Shown: piece by piece, positions 43,940 through 55,862 of the stretch
How positions within the stretch are numbered: the first letter of the stretch is position 1
How the letters are laid out: every line of letters begins with the position of its first letter
NCBI GenBank assembly: GCA_028752905.1
Contig: JAQNBH010000014.1
Span: 947,231 to 1,011,230 of the forward strand
Length of the DNA: 64,000 nucleotides
Origin: Cladorhizidae sp. MBARI D1340-BT2
Lineage: Eukaryota > Porifera > Demospongiae > Poecilosclerida > Cladorhizidae
Direction of reading: 5' to 3'
Made by a program: the position numbers and the translations under genes
Notes under the pieces: generated by a model
Told to the model about the DNA's origin: nothing
The model's input: only the letters and a program-made list of their open reading frames with translations
Databases searched by the model: none

Positions 43940-45508
43940 GCATGAGAGCGACTCCCCAGCATGCGAGAGACTGCCCAATACTCCCGAGCGTGAGAGAGAC
44001 TGCCCAGCATGAGACGGACTCCCCAGCGTGAGAGAGACTGCCCAGCGTGAAAGAGACTGCCCAGCATGATAGGGACTCCCCAGCGTGAGAGAGACTGCCC
44101 AGCATGAGACGGACTCCCCAGCGTGAGAGAGACTGCCCAGCGTGAAAGAGACTGCCCAGCATGATAGGGACTCCCCAGCGTGAGAGAGACTGCCCAGCAT
44201 GAGACGGACTCCCCAGCGTGAGAGGGACTCCCCAGCGTGTGAGGGACTGCCCAGTGTGTCAGGGACTGCCCAGCGTGAGAGAGACTGCCCAGCATGAGAC
44301 AGACTCCCCAGCGTGAGAGAGACTGCCCAGCATGAGACGGACTCCCCAGCATGAGAGGGACTCCTCAGCGTGAGAGAGACTGCCCAGCATGAGACGGACT
44401 CCCCAGCGTGAGAGAGACTGCCCAGCATGAGACGGACTCCCCAGCGTGAGAGAGACTGCCCAGCATGAGACAGACTCCCCAGCGTGAGAGGGACTCCCCA
44501 GCGTGTGAGGGACTGCCCAGCATGAGACGGACTCCCCAGCGTGAGAGGGACTCCCCAGCGTGTGAGGGACTGCCCAGCGTGAGAGAGACTGCCCAGCATG
44601 GGACGGACTCCCCAGCGTGAGAGAGACTGCCCAGCATGAGAGGGACTGCCCAGCATGAGAGGGACTGCCCAGCATGAGAGGGACTGCCCAGCATGAGAGA
44701 GACTGCCCAGCATGAGAGAGACTGCCCAGCGTGAGAGAGACTGCCCAGTGTGAGAGGGACTGCCCAGCATGAGAGAGACTGCCCAGCATGAGAGAGACTG
44801 CCCAGCATGAGAGGGACTGTCCAGCGTGAGAGAGACTGCCCAGCATGAGAGAGACTGTCCAGCATGAGAGGGACTGCCCAGCATGAGAGAGACTGCCCAG
44901 CATGAGAGGGACTGCCCAGCATGAGAGAGACTGCCCAGCATGAGAGAGACTGCCCAGCATGAGAGGGACTGCCCAGCATGAGAGGGACTGCCCAGCATGA
45001 GAGAGACTGCCCAGCGTGAGAGAGACTGCCCAGCGTGAGAGAGACTGCCCAGCATGAGAGAGACTGCCCAGCATGAGAGGGACTGTCCAGCATGAGAGAG
45101 ACTGCCCAGCGTGAGAGAGACTCCCCAGCATGAGAGAGACTGCCCAGCATGAGCATGAGAGGGACTCCCCAGCATGAGAGGGACTCCCCAGCATGAGAGA
45201 GACTGCCCAGCGTGGGAGAGACTTCCCATCGTGAGAGGGACTGTCCAGCATGAGAGGGACTGTCCAGCGTGAGAGAGACTTCCCAGCATGAGAGGGACTG
45301 CCCAGCATGAGAGGGACTGCCCAGCATGAGAGAGACTGCCCAGCATGAGAGGGACTCCCTGGCATGAGGGAGACTGTCCAGCATGAGAGGGACTGTCCAG
45401 CATGAGAGGGACTGCCCAGCATGAGAGAGACTGCCCAGCATGAGAGGGACTGCCCAGCATGAGAGAGACTGCCCAGCATGAGAGGGACTGCCCAGCGTGA
45501 GAGAGACG
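43940..45508. repeat. 19-bp minisatellite, about 82 copies
   Basis: Unit 'gcatgagagagactgccca', 19 bp, with g/a, tgcc/tccc and gagag/gacgg variants. From about 43980 to 44600 units alternate regularly (agcatgagacggactcccc, then agcgtgagagagactgccc), a 38-bp dimer. From about 44640 to 45500 the simple form dominates. All three minus-strand frames remain open over hundreds of codons purely because of the repeat. Confidence 0.97.
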
Positions 45509-45884
45509 TCTGGAATTGGCACCGACTAACCGTAAGGTTGGCTAGCCACTAATTAGGCAATTATTAATGTTGTGATGTCGTTGTTGAAGTTCTTTAATGT
45601 AGCGATGATGTTGATGACTATCTTGTCGTTATCTGTCCATGTGTTGATGGCAACTTGTTCATACTGTCTCTGGGTCCAGCAGTGACAAAATCTAAAGCAC
45701 ATGTACACATCTTCTTGGGGATAGAGCTACATTATGTGCGCTGGTCGTGTAGCTACAGTCCAGGCCCAACGGTTGGTGATGATGTCGTTGGGTTGGGGAG
45801 GGGGGTTCTAGAACTGGCTTTGCACTTTCCTAGGGATACCACACCCACTTCTGTTCTAGTCTCCACTCCATATATCTATCTGCA
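45509..45884. other. Short unique spacer between two arrays
   Basis: About 375 bp. Nothing recognised besides a short plus-strand frame (45655-45891) without known domains. Confidence 0.4.
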
Positions 45885-48800
45885 GGCATGAATATAATAG
45901 ACCCCTCGATGTTGGCAGTAATATTATAGACCCCCTCAGTGCAGACATGAATATTATAGACCCCTCAATGCTGAAAGGAATATTATAGACCCCCTCAGTG
46001 CAGACATGAATATTATAGACCCCTCAATGCTGAAAGGAATATAATAGACCCCCTCGATGGTGGCAGTAATATTATAGACCCCCTCAGTGCAGACATGAAT
46101 ATTATAGACCCCTCAATGCTGAAAGGAATATTATAGACCCCCTCAGTGCAGACATGAATATTATAGACCCCTCAATGCTGAAAGGAATATTATAGACCCC
46201 CTCAGTGCAGACATGAATATTATAGACCCCTCAATGCTGAAAGGAATATTATAGACCCCCTCAGTGCAGACATGAATATTATAGACCCCTCAATGCTGAA
46301 AGGAATATTATAGACCCCCTCAGTGCAGGCAGGAATATTATAGACCACTCAGGAATATTATAGATCCTGTCCGTGCAGGCAGGAATATTATAGATCCCCA
46401 CAGTGCAGGTGCAGGCAGGAATATTATAGAGCCCCTCAGTGCAGGCAGGAATATTATAGACCCCCTCAGTGCAGGCAGGAATATTATAGACTCCCACAAT
46501 GCAGGCAGGAATATTATAGACCCCCTCAGTGCAGGCAGGAATATTATAGACTCCCTCAGTGCAGGCAGGAATATTATAGACCCCCTCAGTGCAGGCAGGA
46601 ATATTATAGACCCCCTCGATGGTGGCAGGAATATTATAGACCCCCTCAGTGCCGGCAGGAATATTATAGACCCCCTCAGTGCAGGCAGGAATATTATAGA
46701 GCCCCTCAGTGCAGGCAGGAATATTATAGACTCCCTCAGTGCAGGCAGGAATATTATAGACTCCCTCAGTGCAGGCAGGAATATTATAGAGCCCCTCAGT
46801 GCAGGCAGGAATATTATATACCCCCTCAGTGCAGGCAGGAATATTATAGATCCCCTCAGTGCAGGCAGGAATATTATAGACCCCCTCAGTGCAGGCAGGA
46901 ATATTATAGACCCCTCAGTGCAGGTAGGAATATTATAGATCCCCTCAGTGCAGGCAGGAATATTATAGACCCCTCAGTGCTGGCAGGAATATTATAGACC
47001 CCCTCAGTGCAGGCAGGAACCCTCAGTGCAGGCAGGAATATTATAGATCCCCTCAATGCAGGCAGGAATATTATAGACCCCCTCAGTGCAGGCAGGAATA
47101 TTATAGAGCCGCTCAATGCAGACAGGAATATTATAGAACCCCTCAATGCAGGCAGGAATATTATAGACCCCCTCAGTGCAGGCAGGAATATTATAGATCC
47201 CCTCAGTGCAGGCAGGAATATTATAGACCCCCTCAGTGCAGGCAGGAATATTATAGATCCCTCAGTGCAGGCAGGAATATTATAGACCCCCTCAGTGCAG
47301 GCAGGAATATTATATACCCCCTCAGTGCAGGCAGGAATATTATAGACCCCCTCAATGCAGGCAGGAATATTATAGACCCCCTCAGTGCAGGTAGGAATAT
47401 TATAGACCCCTCAGTGCAGGCAGGAATATTATAGACCCCCTCAATGCAGGCAGGAATATTATAGACCCCCTCAGTGCAGGCAGGAATATTATAGACCCCC
47501 TCAATGCAGGCAGGAATATTATAGACCCCCTCAGTGCAGGCAGGAATATTATAGAGCCGCTCAATGCAGACAGGAATATTATAGAACCCCTCAGTGCAGG
47601 TAGGAATATTATAGACCCCCTCAGTGCAGGCAGGAATATTATAGACCCCTCAATGCAGGCCGGAATATTATAGACTCCCTCAGTGCAGGCAGGAATATTA
47701 TAGAGCCACTCAATGCAGACAGGAATATTATAGATCCCCTCAGTGCAGGCAGGAATATTATAGACCCCCTCAGTGCAGGCAGGAATATTATAGACTCCCT
47801 CAGTGCAGGCAGGAATATTATAGATCCCTCAGTGCAGGCAGGAATATTATAGACCCCCTCAGTGCAGGCAGGAATATTATAGACCCCCTCAGTGCACGCA
47901 GGAATATTATAGACCCCCTCAGTGCAGGCAGGAATATTATAGACTCCCTCAGTGCAGGCAGGAATATTATAGACCCCCTCAGTGCAGGTAGGAATATTAT
48001 AGACCCCCTCAATGCAGGCAGGAATATTATAGACTCCCTCAGTGCAGGCAGGAATATAATAGACCCCCACAATGCAGGCAGGAATATTATAGACCCCTTC
48101 AGTGCAGGCAGGAATATTATAGACCCCCTCAGTGCAGGCAGGAATATTATAGACCCCCTCAGTGCAGGCAGGAATATTATAGACCCCCTCAGTGCAGGCA
48201 GGAATATTATAGACCCCCTCAGTGCAGGCAGGAATATTATAGACCCCCTCAGTGCAGGCAGGAATATTATAGACCCCCTCAGTGCAGGCAGGAATATTAT
48301 AGACCCCCTCAGTGCAGGCAGGAATATTATAGACTCCCTCAGTGCAGGCAGGAATATTATAGACTCCCTCAGTGCAGGCAGGAATATTATAGACTCCCTC
48401 AGTGCAGGCAGGAATATTATAGACCCCCTCAATGCAGGCAGGAATATTATAGACCCCCTCAATGCAGGCAGGAATATTATAGATCCCCTCAATGCAGGCA
48501 GGAATATTATAGACCCCCTCAGTGCAGGCAGGAATATTATAAATCCCTCAGTGCAGGCAGGAATATAATAGACTCCCTCAGTGCAGGCAGGAATATTATA
48601 GACCCCCTCAGTGCAGGCAGGAATATTATAGATCCCCTCAGTGCAGGCAGGAATATTATAGACCCCCTCAGTGCAGGCAGGAATATTATAGATCCCCTCA
48701 GTGCAGGCAGGAATATTATAGACCCCCTCAGTGCAGGCAGGAATATTATAGACCCCCTCAGTGCAGGCAGGAATATAATAGACCCCCTCAGTGCAGGCAG

Positions 48801-49365
48801 GAATATTATAGACCCCCTCAGTGCAGGCAGGAATATAATAGACCCCCTCAGTGCAGGCAGGAATATTATAGATCCCCTCAGTGCAGGCAGGAATATTATA
48901 AATCCCCTCAGTGCAGGCAGGAATATTATAGACCCCCTCAGTGCACGCAGGAATATTATAGACCCCCTCAGTGCACGCAGGAATATTATAGACCCCCTCA
49001 ATGCAGGCAGGAATATTATAGACCCTTCAGTGCAGGCAGGAATATTATAGACCCCCTCAGTGCAGGCCGGAATATTATAGACCCCCTCAGTGCAGGCAGG
49101 AATATTATAGACCCCCTCAATGCAGGCAGGAATATTATAGACCCCCTCAGTGCAGCAGGAATATTATAGACCCCCTCAGTGCGGGCAGGAATATTATAGA
49201 CCCCCTCAGTGCAGGCAGGAATATTATAGACCCCTCAGTGCAGGCAGGAATATTATAGACTCCCTCAATGCAGGCAGGAATATTATAGACCCCCTCAGTG
49301 CAGGCAGGAATATTATAGACCCCTCAATGCAGGCAGGAATATTATAGACCCCCTCAGTGCACGAA
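45885..49365. repeat. 30-bp minisatellite, about 115 copies, with a dimeric left end
   Basis: Unit 'aatattatagaccccctcag' plus tgcaggcagg, 30 bp. At 45885-46330 units alternate between one ending tgcagacatg and one reading cccctcaatgctgaaagg, a 59-bp dimer. To the right a nearly uniform 30-bp monomer runs to 49365. Single-base variants (gatcccc, gactccc, gagcccc, aatgcagg) are interspersed. Confidence 0.97.
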
Positions 49366-49484
49366 GAATGTTAGCAAAAGAATATTTACTCACTAGGATT
49401 CTAAAATGGACCACCAGACTTATTTCTCGCAAGATTGGACCATCTACTCGGATTGGGGGACTATGCCATAAAATAGAAGAGACT

Positions 49485-49560
49485 AGAACACTTACGGTGT
49501 CAGCACTGGAGCTGCGTTGATTCTGCACACTTGTCTTGATGTCTAGCTCCACAGAGAGAT
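49485..49560 (-). repeat. Short dispersed repeat, copy 1
   Basis: The complement reads gagctagacatcaagacaagtg then tgcagaatc...gcagctcca, resembling the 'aagtgtgcagaatctgtgga'-gctcc part of the repeat at 61895-62055 and the related copy at 52028-52185. Confidence 0.4.
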
Positions 49561-49671
49561 AGGGTGGCTCTCTCTCTCTGCGAAGTTACTGCAACTGAAG
49601 TGTGGGGACCTAAAAACCTGATGGAGTGCCTGATGTTGCAACAGTTATGGCTTCTAATTGGAAAGTGCTCG

Positions 49672-51853
49672 GCAGCTGAAATATGTGGCCAGAGGAAGCC
49701 TTGCTCTATACTATGCATGAGGCAGCTGAAATATGTGGCCAGAGGAAGCCTTGCTCTATACTATGCATGAGGCAGCTGAAATATGTGGCCAGAGGAAGCC
49801 TTGCTCTATACTATGCATGAGGCAGCTGAAATATGTGACTAGAGGAAGCCTTGCTCTATACTATGCATGAGACAGCTGAAATATGTGGCTAGAGGAAGCC
49901 TTGCTCGATACTATGCATGAGGCAGCTGAAATATGTGGCCAGAGGAAGCCTTGCTCTATACTATGCATGAGGCAGCTGAAATATGTGGCTAGAGGAAGCC
50001 TTGATCTATACTATGCATGAGGCAGCTGAAATATGTGGCCAGAGGAAGCCTTGCTCTATACTATGCATGAGGCAGCTGAAATATGTGGCCAGAGGAAGCC
50101 TTGCTCTATACTATGCATGAGGCAGCTGAAATATGTGGCTAGAGGAAGCCTTGCTCTATACTATGCATGAGGCAGCTGAAATATGTGGCTAGAGGAAGCC
50201 TTGCTCTATACTATGCATGAGGCAGCTGAAATATGTGGCCAGAGGAAACCTTGCTCTATACTATGCATGAGGCAGCTGAAATATGTGGCCAGAGGAAGCC
50301 TTGCTCTATACTATGCATGAGGCAGCTGAAATATGTGGCCAGAGGAAGCCTTGCTCTATACTATGCATGAGGCAGCTGAAATATGTGGCCAGAGGAGGCC
50401 TTGCTCTATACTATGCATGAGGCAGCTGAAATATGTGGCCAGAGGAGGCCTTGCTCTATACTATGCATGAGGCAGCTGAAATATGTGGCCAGAGGAGGCC
50501 TTGCTCTATACTATGCATGAGGCAGCTGAAATATGTGGCTAGAGGAAGCCTTGCTCTATACTATGCATGAGGCAGCTGAAATATGTGGCTAGAGGAAGCC
50601 TTGCTCTATACTATGCATGAGGCAGCTGAAATATGTGGCTAGAGGAAGCCTTGCTCTATACTATGCATGAGGCAGCTGAAATATGTGGCCAGAGGAGGCC
50701 TTGCTCTATACTATGCATGAGGCAGCTGAAATATGTGGCTAGAGGAAGCCTTGCTCTATACTATGCATGAGGCAGCTGAAATATGTGGCCAGAGGAGGCC
50801 TTGCTCTATACTATGCATGAGGCAGCTGAAATATGTGGCTAGAGGAAGCCTTGCTCTATACTATGCATGAGGCAGCTGAAATATGTGGCCAGAGGAAGCC
50901 TTGCTCTATACTATGCATGAGGCAGCTGAAATATGTGGCCAGAGGAAGCCTTGCTCTATACTATGCATGAGGCAGCTGAAATATGTGGCTAGAGGAAGCC
51001 TTGCTCTGCTCTATACTATGTATGAGGCAGCTGAAATATGTGGCCAGAGGAAGCCTTGCTCTATACTATGCATGAGGCAGCTGAAATATGTGGCCAGAAG
51101 AGGCCTTGCTCTATACTATGCATGAGGCAGCTGAAATATGTGGCTAGAGGAAGCCTTGCTCTATACTATGCATGAGACAGCTGAAATATGTGGCCAGAGG
51201 AAGCCTTGCTCTATACTATGCATGAGGCAGCTGAAATATGTGGCTAGAGGAAGCCTTGCTCTATACTATGCATGAGGCAGCTGAAATATGTGGCCAGAAG
51301 AGGCCTTGCTCTATACTATGCATGAGGCAGCTGAAATATGTGGCTAGAGGAAGCCTTGCTCTATACTATGCATGTGTCAGCTGAAATATGTGGCCAGAGG
51401 AAGCCTTGCTCTATACTATGCATGAGGCAGCTGAAATATGTGGCCAGAAGAGGCCTTGCTCTATACTATGCATGAGGCAGCTGAAATATGTGGCTAGAGG
51501 AAGCCTTGCTCTATACTATGCATGTGTCAGCTGAAATATGTGGCCAGAGGAGGCCTTGCTCTATACTATGCATGAGGCAGCTGAAATATGTGGCCAGAGG
51601 AAGCCTTGCTCTATACTATGCATGAGGCAGCTGAAATATGTGGCCAGAGGAAGCCTTGCTCTATACTATGCATGAGGCAGCTGAAATATGTGGCCAGAGG
51701 AAGCCTTGCTCTATACTATGCATGAGGCAGCTGAAATATGTGGCCAGAGGAGGCCTTGCTCTATACTATGCATGAGGCAGCTGAAATATGTGGCCAGAGG
51801 AGGCCTTGCTCTATACTATGCATGAGGCAGCTGAAATATGTTGCCAGAGGATG
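49672..51853. repeat. 50-bp minisatellite, about 43 copies, highly homogeneous
   Basis: Unit 'ggcagctgaaatatgtggcc' then agaggaagccttgctctatactatgcatga, exactly 50 bp, so lines in the sequence recur with the same phase. Variation is confined to a few sites (ggcc/ggct, gaagcc/gaggcc, one ctctgctcta insertion near 51007). The array begins abruptly after 'ttggaaagtgctc' and ends at gttgccagaggatgg. Confidence 0.98.
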
Positions 51854-52027
51854 GCAGAGAATTCCGTTGTTACCCATTTTAAGCACATATGGTTGACCAA
51901 TTACTCACTTTTTAGCGCCTAATGAGTAGGACTTCCTCTTGCCTCGGGTACCGATTTCAGCTGTCTATCACTTTCCAATCCAGAGTCACAACTGTGCAAA
52001 ATCACACCCAGAATTTGAGGTAACCCA

Positions 52028-52185
52028 CTTTGGCTGCAGGCAGTACAACTATGCAAGTATCAAAACCGAGCCCACGGAGAGATCCATCATATGAGCTATA
52101 TATCAAGTGCACTAGAGAAGTGTGCACAGAGAGACGTGTGCAGAACCTATGGAGCACGAATGTCATAACTAAAAGGTTTTTGTTC
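52028..52185 (+). repeat. Dispersed repeat, copy 2 (about 160 bp)
   Basis: Starts 'cccactttggctgcaggcag' and ends near gtgtgcagaacctatggagc-acgaatgtcataactaaaagg. Similar in order and spacing to 61895-62055 (ccactttggctgcatgga ... gtgtgcagaatctgtggagctcc ... taaccacaagg). Confidence 0.65.
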
Positions 52186-52202
52186 TCTATTTTGTGGTAT
52201 AG

Positions 52203-52232
52203 CCCCCCCACCCCCCCCCCCCCCCCCCCCCC
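52203..52232. repeat. Homopolymer C tract
   Basis: Seven C, one A, then 22 C on the plus strand. A likely slippage or assembly-error site; the exact length should not be trusted. Confidence 0.98.
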
Positions 52233-52404
52233 ATCCAAGTTTCAGCATAATATATAGACGACCTGGTTGGAAGCTCCTACCACGACCGCATCTGGGAAAC
52301 TGCCACTGTTACTAAGTTAAGCATATTGTAGACATGACTGTCCCTGCAATAGTCTGTCTCTAGAACCAGCTCCTCTCAGATGTTGCCAATGCTGAGGACC
52401 TCGA

Positions 52405-52957
52405 CAGCAGTGGGTCCTGGACTTACAAAAGATAATTAGCAGTGGCTCCTGGACTTATAAAAGGTAATTAGCAGTGGCTCCTGGACTTATAAAATATAAT
52501 TAGCAGTGGCTCCTGGACTTATAAAAGATAATTAGCTGTGCCCCGGACTTATAAAAGATAATTAGCAGTGAGTCCTGGACATACAAAATATAATTAGCAG
52601 TGAGTCCTGGACATACAAAAGATAATTAGCAGTGTGTCCTGGACTTATAAAAGGTAATTAGCAGTTGTATCCTGGACTTATAAAAGGTAATTAGCAGTGG
52701 CTCCTGGACATAAAATAATTAGCCGGGGTCCTGGACTTATAAAAGATAATTATCAGTGGCTCCTGGACTTATAAAAGATAATTAGCAGTGTGTCCTGGAC
52801 TTATAAAATATAATTAGCTGTGTCCTGGACTTATAAAAGATAATTAGCAGTGGGTCCTGGACTTATAAAAGATAATTAGCAGTGGCTCCTGGACTTATAA
52901 AATGTAATTAGCAGTGGCTCCTGGACTTATAAAATATAATTAGCAGGACTTATAAAA
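52405..52957. repeat. 32-bp minisatellite, left part of a split array
   Basis: The unit contains 'gataattagcagtggctcct' then ggacttataaaa, 32 bp, with variants (gggtcctgg, gtgtcctgg, ggtaatt, tataatt). It stops at 52957 where a transposon begins and resumes in phase at 55863. Confidence 0.95.
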
Positions 52958-52958
52958 T

Positions 52959-53478
52959 GGTCATTCCATATTAACTCAACCAGTGGCTTTGGGGTCATAT
53001 TCTCAGAATTGGTTCATACTCATCCTACAAGTTCCTATGTATGAGATATGTCGCCATGCAAAAAAAAATCGCCCAACTCTCAACTGTTCCTGAGATATGG
53101 CCCCGCCCAATTTTGGCCCCCACGTCACACTGCCATGAGACTAAAGTTACCATTTCCCCCTAAATATTATGATTTCAGGTTTAAAAACTACATCCAGTAG
53201 CTAAAATTGTGCCAGGAGTCCATTTCTGGCATCAGAATTGGCCTAACTGCCGTAGTTATTGAGTAATAAAGGATTTCCTGTTTTTGAGTTGCCTGACTTT
53301 GACCGACCGATTCACCGGGTTGGCATATCACAATCATATTCTGCTTTTGCATGTTGCTTTTGCATGTTGCTTCAGGCATCTCTGGGGTACATCTATGCAA
53401 AATATCAACTTGAGTTTATGCCATCTTCACTGTGAAATGCTGGTCACAAGAATGTGCGATTTCGCATGCGCACGAATG
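52959..53478 (+). repeat. Left terminal inverted repeat (about 520 bp)
   Basis: Matches the complement of 55338-55861 with few substitutions and short indels (for example near 52965-53005, around cccacgtcac at 53120, and a duplicated tgcttttgcatgt at 53341). The inner limit is about gcgcacgaatg. Confidence 0.9.
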
Positions 53479-53829
53479 TGAATCAATAGTTTTCTCATTG
53501 TTTCCATTATTTTTTAATGTATGCTTTAAATTCTCTGGAAATGCTAAAGGATGAAAATTAGAGTCAATAGAGTACCTTTTAAGTCATCATGAGTGACAAT
53601 ACACAACACAAACTCAAATATACACTTTAAACGGACACCAAACAGCATACGCATGGCTACTAACTAAATTGGCATTGACAAGACATGAATATATTGATTG
53701 AACAAACACAGGCTACATAACATATGCACTAACAAGCTGTCCTTTTGCAAGAGCAAATGCATATCACTGCAGTACCTGAGGATTTCCTAGCCTGAGGATT
53801 TCCTAGAGTCACTCTCCATGCTTCAAACT

Positions 53830-55482
53830 TGCGCGTGGTGCGCTGATGATCTTCAGCATTTAACTCGTAGAAGCGTGCACTTTTATGGAAGTCTGGTGCA
53901 TTTACAATGGAGAGCACATTGTGCAAAGGGAACCCAGCAGGCATGCCCCCGCATGATGAGTGGCCACGATAGTCTGCCTTGAGCATTCCGTTTCATAAAA
54001 TTGACATTGACGTCTCCCTCCTCATCTGATCTGTCCACAATACATCCAATGTACTACTCCTTGTCGTACAGACAGGCGATGTACTTGCCAACCTGCAGTT
54101 CTGCATTGTCAAAGTCCTTCTCATCTGGAACATTTCTCTCGCCAATGGCCGTACCAACAAGATCTGCAGAAATTCGTTTCATTTCCAGGGTTGTTTCTGA
54201 TGTCGGAATGCAGCAGTGTGAAGACCTGGTCCCTCTTGGACTCCCACCGCTCGTGGAGACCAAATCGCTGTGCATTTTTATCGACATCCTTATTTTTGAG
54301 ACAAAGAAAAACTTTATGCCTGGAATGTTCTTTGACAACCATTCAAACATGGCCATTGCAGTAAGAATCTGATGGTCAGCCAGTGCTTGAAAACTAGTGG
54401 TATTCAGGCACTTCACAGTACCACCCAGACCATCACAAGGACTTTTACCATGAGACATAGCAAAGAAATGCCAGACTGCTTCAATTCCAAAGTTTTTGAA
54501 GTGGAGACAGACATTGTACAGATTCTTATAGTTTTTGTACTGTTCTCTACATCCATCACTGAAATAGTGCAACTTGGTCACAAAGGGAAGCTGTTCTTTG
54601 ATGTAAGGCATCCCTTTGTTTATGAATGCGTGAACTGCAAGGGTGTCATGCTTCAGGCAGTCAGAAATCATGCACAGATTCAGGTGCTTTAGCTCACCCT
54701 TGGATTTGTAGTAGACTACAAATGGATGCTGTTGCCTGCGAGTTATTCCAGTGGAACGACTGCACCACATCCTTGGCTACAAATGAATAGTTCTCTGCAA
54801 AGTCGAGTAAAGTGATGGCTTCATTGTCTTTGAGCTCATCCTTCAGCTTAGATAGATAGCTGGCTTGTGCCTTTGAGATGTAGTGGTGCTGTCTCAAATT
54901 GTCAAAGGATTCGCATGTTTTTTCGATGAAGTCTTGAACAGTTGAAACGACTGTCATCAGCATGGCTTTACTGTCAACTGAAACCCACTGCTTGTACGAT
55001 ATCTCATCGTCCATGTCATAGTCCTCCGAGAAAGTGTCCGACAAGTACAATGTGAGACCACAGGGACAATTATCACACAACAACAGCATTCACTCACGAT
55101 TTTCCACTGAGCATACATTCTTTTGCAGCAGGTCTGAGTAATGCGGTTTGCCTGGGATGACACTGGTCAGTGGTTTGGCATTTTGGTGTGACTGACAAAT
55201 GCACACCTTATGCATACCAGCTGCCGTAACTGGCCCAAACCGCTGGACCAATTTCGACCAAATTTGGCACATAAGATCTTTGGCAATGACAATGCCTAAA
55301 AAGAAACAAGAAAGAATCGAAGAATGTGCAGATTCCCATTTGTGCGCATGTGAAATCGCACATTCTTGTGACCAGCATTTCACAGGGAAGATGGCATAAA
55401 CCCAAATTGATATTTTGCATAGATGTACCCCAGAGATGCCTGAAGGAACATGCAAAAGCAGAATATGATTGTGATATGCCAA
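53830..55482 (-). pseudogene. Transposase-like ORF of the long-TIR element, nearly intact
   Basis: Minus-strand order: 'VCICQSHQNAKPLTS' (about 55190); 'CMLLLCDNCPCGLTLYLSDT' (about 55080), a Cys-containing block; 'ISYKQWVSVDS'; 'AITLLDFAENYSFVAKDVVQ'-SFHWNNSQAT. After a one-base frameshift near 54730 come 'HPFVVYYKSKGE', 'LHYFSDGCREQYKNYKNLYN' and 'WHFFAMSHGKSPCDGLGGTV'-K. The C-terminus has 'QVGKYIACLYDKE', a premature TAG near 54051, and then 'YIGCIVDRSDEEGDVNVNF' and ACWVPFAQC. The conserved Asp/His motifs (YFSDG, FFA-SHGKSPCDG-GG) are the best catalytic candidates. The ORF starts inside or just beside the right TIR; the true start is unclear. Only one frameshift and one nonsense codon seen, so this copy is young. 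Confidence 0.75.
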
Positions 55483-55861
55483 CCCGGTGAATCAGTCGGT
55501 CAAAATCAGGCAACTCAAAAACAGGAAATCCTTTATTACTCAATAACTACGGCAGTTAGGCCAATTCTGATGCCAGAAATGGACTCCTGGCACAATTTTA
55601 GCTACTGGATGTAGTTTTTAAACCTGAAATCATAATATTTAGGGGGAAATGGTAACTTTAGTCTCATGGCAGTGTGACGTGACGGTCGCGGGGGCCAAAA
55701 ATGGGCGGGGCCGTATCTCAGGAACAGTTGAGAGTTGGGCGATTTTTTTTTGCATGGCGACATATCTCATACATAGGAACTTGTAGGATGAGTATGAACC
55801 AATTCTGAGAATATGACCCTGGAATTTTTTTATGATTTGGTTGATTTCATATGGAATGACC
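55338..55861 (-). repeat. Right terminal inverted repeat (about 520 bp)
   Basis: Complement of the left arm. It shares 'ctgagatatggccccgccca'-type sequence near its outer third and 'gtcacaagaatgtgcgattt' at its inner edge (read as complement). A small difference, gacgtgacggtcgcgggggcc, lies at about 55676-55697. Confidence 0.9.
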
Positions 55862-55862
55862 C

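Larger units (their letters stand above)
51854..52404. other. Unique spacer with a dispersed repeat and a C tract
   Basis: About 550 bp between the 50-bp and 32-bp arrays. Contains the dispersed repeat at 52028-52185 and the poly-C tract at 52203-52232. No gene seen. Confidence 0.5.
52959..55861. mobile_element. 2.9-kb DNA transposon with about 520-bp terminal inverted repeats
   Basis: The left end GGTCATTCCATAT and right end ATATGGAATGACC are exact inverted repeats, and similarity continues for about 520 bp inward on both sides. The flanks are cttatAAAA on the left and AAAAgataatt on the right (one extra base between flank and TIR on each side: T, C). Joining them through a single AAAA restores the 32-bp minisatellite unit exactly. 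The interior encodes one minus-strand protein of a widespread, usually unnamed metazoan family. TIRs, target duplication and a clean empty site together show genuine transposition. The superfamily is unknown to me. Confidence 0.9.

Noticed and set aside
43937..45479. Minus-strand open frames of 385-507 residues (GSPSHAGQSLS-type repeats)
   Set aside because: Produced by the 19-bp minisatellite; all three frames stay open with the same repeating peptides, so there is no coding selection.
47639..49001. Minus-strand frames with GSIIFLPALR repeats
   Set aside because: Generated by the 30-bp minisatellite; a hydrophobic repeat peptide with no signal of selection.
53188..53481. Short frames in the left TIR
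   Set aside because: They are the inverted copies of frames in the right TIR and not an independent gene.
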